Under the pieces are notes generated by a model. It had not been told where the DNA came from, ran no database searches, and saw nothing but the letters and a program-made list of their open reading frames with translations. The position numbers and the translations under genes are program-made. Below, in pieces: positions 62,694 through 64,000 of a DNA stretch of 64,000 nucleotides (position 1 is its first letter; the number at the start of each line of letters is the position of its first letter). The stretch is from Sorangium cellulosum. Its GTDB lineage: Bacteria; Myxococcota_A; Polyangia; Polyangiales; Polyangiaceae. The stretch spans positions 3,431,501-3,495,500 of the forward strand of contig NZ_CP012670.1 of assembly GCF_004135735.1 (NCBI RefSeq). Reading direction: 5' to 3'.

Positions 62694-64000
62694 ATGCCGA
62701 CGCTGAGCTCTCTCCTCGTGCAGCATGGGGTTACCTCGATGCGTGTGGTCGAGGAGGCGATCGCCCGCCAGGTGCTCCACGGCGGCGATCTCGCCACGAA
62801 CGTGCTGGAGCTGGGCGCGGTGCGCGAGCGCGAGCTCACGGCGCTGCTCGCGGAGAGCCTCGGGCTGCCGCCCGCCGTGGGTCGGCTGCGGCCCGCGTCG
62901 CCCGAGGTGCTCCGGGTCATCCCGGTCGAGCTCGCGGTCCGACACGGCGTGTTCCCGCTCGACCTGCGGACCGCCGTCGAGGCCCGGGCGATGGGGACCT
63001 CCGAAGCCGAAGGGGTGCTGGTCATCGCCACGGCCGAGCCGCTCACGCGCGCCGTCGCCGAGGAGCTCAGCTTCGCGCTGGGGGTCAGCCTGCGGCAGCT
63101 CGCGGCGCCGCTCGTGCGCATCCGCCAGGCGCTCGCGGAGCACTACGGCGTCGCGCTCGACCGGCGCATGACGCGGCTCGTGAAGCAGCTCGAGGCGCGC
63201 GCCGAGCCGGGTCCGGCCGAGGAGGTCGGGCCCGGCCCCGCGGCGACCGCGGAGGCCCCGGCCGAGGCGCCCCCGCCTCCGCCGCCGGCCTCGCCCGGCC
63301 CGGTCGGGGTGGTGGCGCCCGCTGTCGATGACGGCGACGAGGCGGCGCTCGCGCGGCCGGAGCCGCCGCGCGGGCGGTCCAGCATCGAGGACGCTCCGAC
63401 GGTGGAGGCGCGGCGGTCGATCTTCGACGAGGACACGGTGCTCGCGGACGACCCGCTGAACGAGGCCGTGGCCATCGAGGCGGTGCCCACCCCGAGGAAG
63501 CCGCCGCTGCACGAGCTGGACGACGAGCCGACCGTCGTCGCCGAATACCCGATCGAGCTGCCGCCGCTGACCCCGAAGCCGCGGAGGTCGCCGTCCTCGC
63601 CCGAGGTGCGCGCGCCCCAGGTCGACGCGCTCGCGTCGCCCCCCGACGCGCTCGCGCCTCGACGCGATCAGGAGCCCGGCGCTCCGGGCGGGGAGGAGAG
63701 CGCTCCGGCGGACCCGAACGACGAGACCACGCTCCCCGGCAACGTGGCCGCACGGATCGAGACGCCTGCGGCCGAGCTGGCGGAGCCTCCGGAGCCGGCG
63801 CCGTCCGGCGCGCGTCCGCCGACGGGCCATCACCTGCTGACAGGCTGGCTCAGGCGCGCCTCGGACGTGTACCGCGCTCCGCGAGCGACGTCGCCGCAGG
63901 CCGGCGCTTCCTCCCTGCGCCTGACCGATGCACCCGCACAGACCGATGCGCCGCGCCTGACCGATGCACCCGGACCGGCCGATGGGCCGCGCCCGGCCGA
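62694..64000 (+). CDS. MshEN (GspE/PilB N-terminal) domain protein, 3' partial
   Basis: Open from ATG 62694 to the window end, 435 residues visible. The first ~160 fit the MshEN domain found at the N-terminus of type II secretion and pilus ATPases: LSSLLVQHGVTSMRVVEEAI, LATNVLELGAVRERELTALL, RVIPVELAVRHGVFPLDLRT and LVIATAEPLTRAVAEELSFAL. The rest, as far as seen, is a Pro/Ala/Asp-rich disordered region with short conserved-looking stretches (VEARRSIFDEDTVLADDPL, HELDDEPTVVAEY), ending in LTDAP-type repeats. No ATPase core has appeared by the window end, so it may be a stand-alone MshEN protein rather than an ATPase. MshEN domains can bind c-di-GMP in some families. Confidence 0.8.
   Translation, partial: MPTLSSLLVQHGVTSMRVVEEAIARQVLHGGDLATNVLELGAVRERELTALLAESLGLPPAVGRLRPASPEVLRVIPVELAVRHGVFPLDLRTAVEARAMGTSEAEGVLVIATAEPLTRAVAEELSFALGVSLRQLAAPLVRIRQALAEHYGVALDRRMTRLVKQLEARAEPGPAEEVGPGPAATAEAPAEAPPPPPPASPGPVGVVAPAVDDGDEAALARPEPPRGRSSIEDAPTVEARRSIFDEDTVLADDPLNEAVAIEAVPTPRKPPLHELDDEPTVVAEYPIELPPLTPKPRRSPSSPEVRAPQVDALASPPDALAPRRDQEPGAPGGEESAPADPNDETTLPGNVAARIETPAAELAEPPEPAPSGARPPTGHHLLTGWLRRASDVYRAPRATSPQAGASSLRLTDAPAQTDAPRLTDAPGPADGPRPA

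Overview
The window is about 70-75% G+C, with coding DNA that uses G/C almost exclusively at third codon positions. It carries Hanks-type Ser/Thr kinases (three of them fused to AAA ATPase/TPR signalling modules), TPR and PEGA proteins, Cys-rich lipoproteins and long low-complexity linkers. This is the style of a large-genome myxobacterium of the Sorangium/Polyangium kind (Polyangiales). That assignment rests on gene content and composition; there is no rRNA or other phylogenetic marker here.

Layout. 1-9087: most of a giant TPR-repeat protein, open at its 5' end, with a degenerate M48-protease-like tail. 9260-14842: a Ser/Thr kinase with a PEGA tail, convergent with a kinase/cyclase-like/AAA fusion. 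15446-17877: a translationally coupled pair of unknown proteins. 17935-25957: a PEGA/TPR-type envelope protein, a TPR-SUKH protein, a membrane-anchored degenerate sigma54-activator homologue, and a two-gene envelope operon (beta-barrel-like protein plus a lipoprotein with a CX4CH haem-type motif). 26179-28456: a 27-bp repeat array and an L,D-transpeptidase lipoprotein. 28466-32366: an AcpH-like protein, a methyltransferase-like protein, a heptanucleotide satellite and a PanP-type decarboxylase. 32500-37507: unknown genes, a complete 1.5-kb IS481-type element (33880-35379) and a Cys-rich lipoprotein. 37785-45806: two more kinase-AAA giants flanking a small unknown gene.

The housekeeping block starts at 45933. 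moaD-moaA-moaC-moaE (molybdenum cofactor) runs rightward and meets, stop codon on stop codon, the leftward phosphate regulon phoB-phoR-pstS-pstC-pstA-pstB-phoU. Two Pho boxes lie at nearly identical distances upstream of phoB and pstS, and a perfect 20-bp stem separates pstS from pstC. Rightward ndk and a coupled unknown gene are followed by dapD-dapE (succinylase branch of lysine/diaminopimelate synthesis). The right end is a two-component cluster: a histidine kinase interrupted by a frameshift, two receiver-only regulators, a histidine kinase with a degraded ATP site, and the start of a GspE/PilB N-terminal-type (MshEN) protein that runs off the window.

Recurring themes are signalling proteins that have lost catalytic residues (degenerate enhancer-binding protein, cyclase-like domains, Arg in place of the Walker A Lys, pseudo-M48 domain, kinase without an N box) and convergent gene pairs whose two stop codons sit in the arms of one inverted repeat. 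No tRNA, rRNA or CRISPR array was seen.
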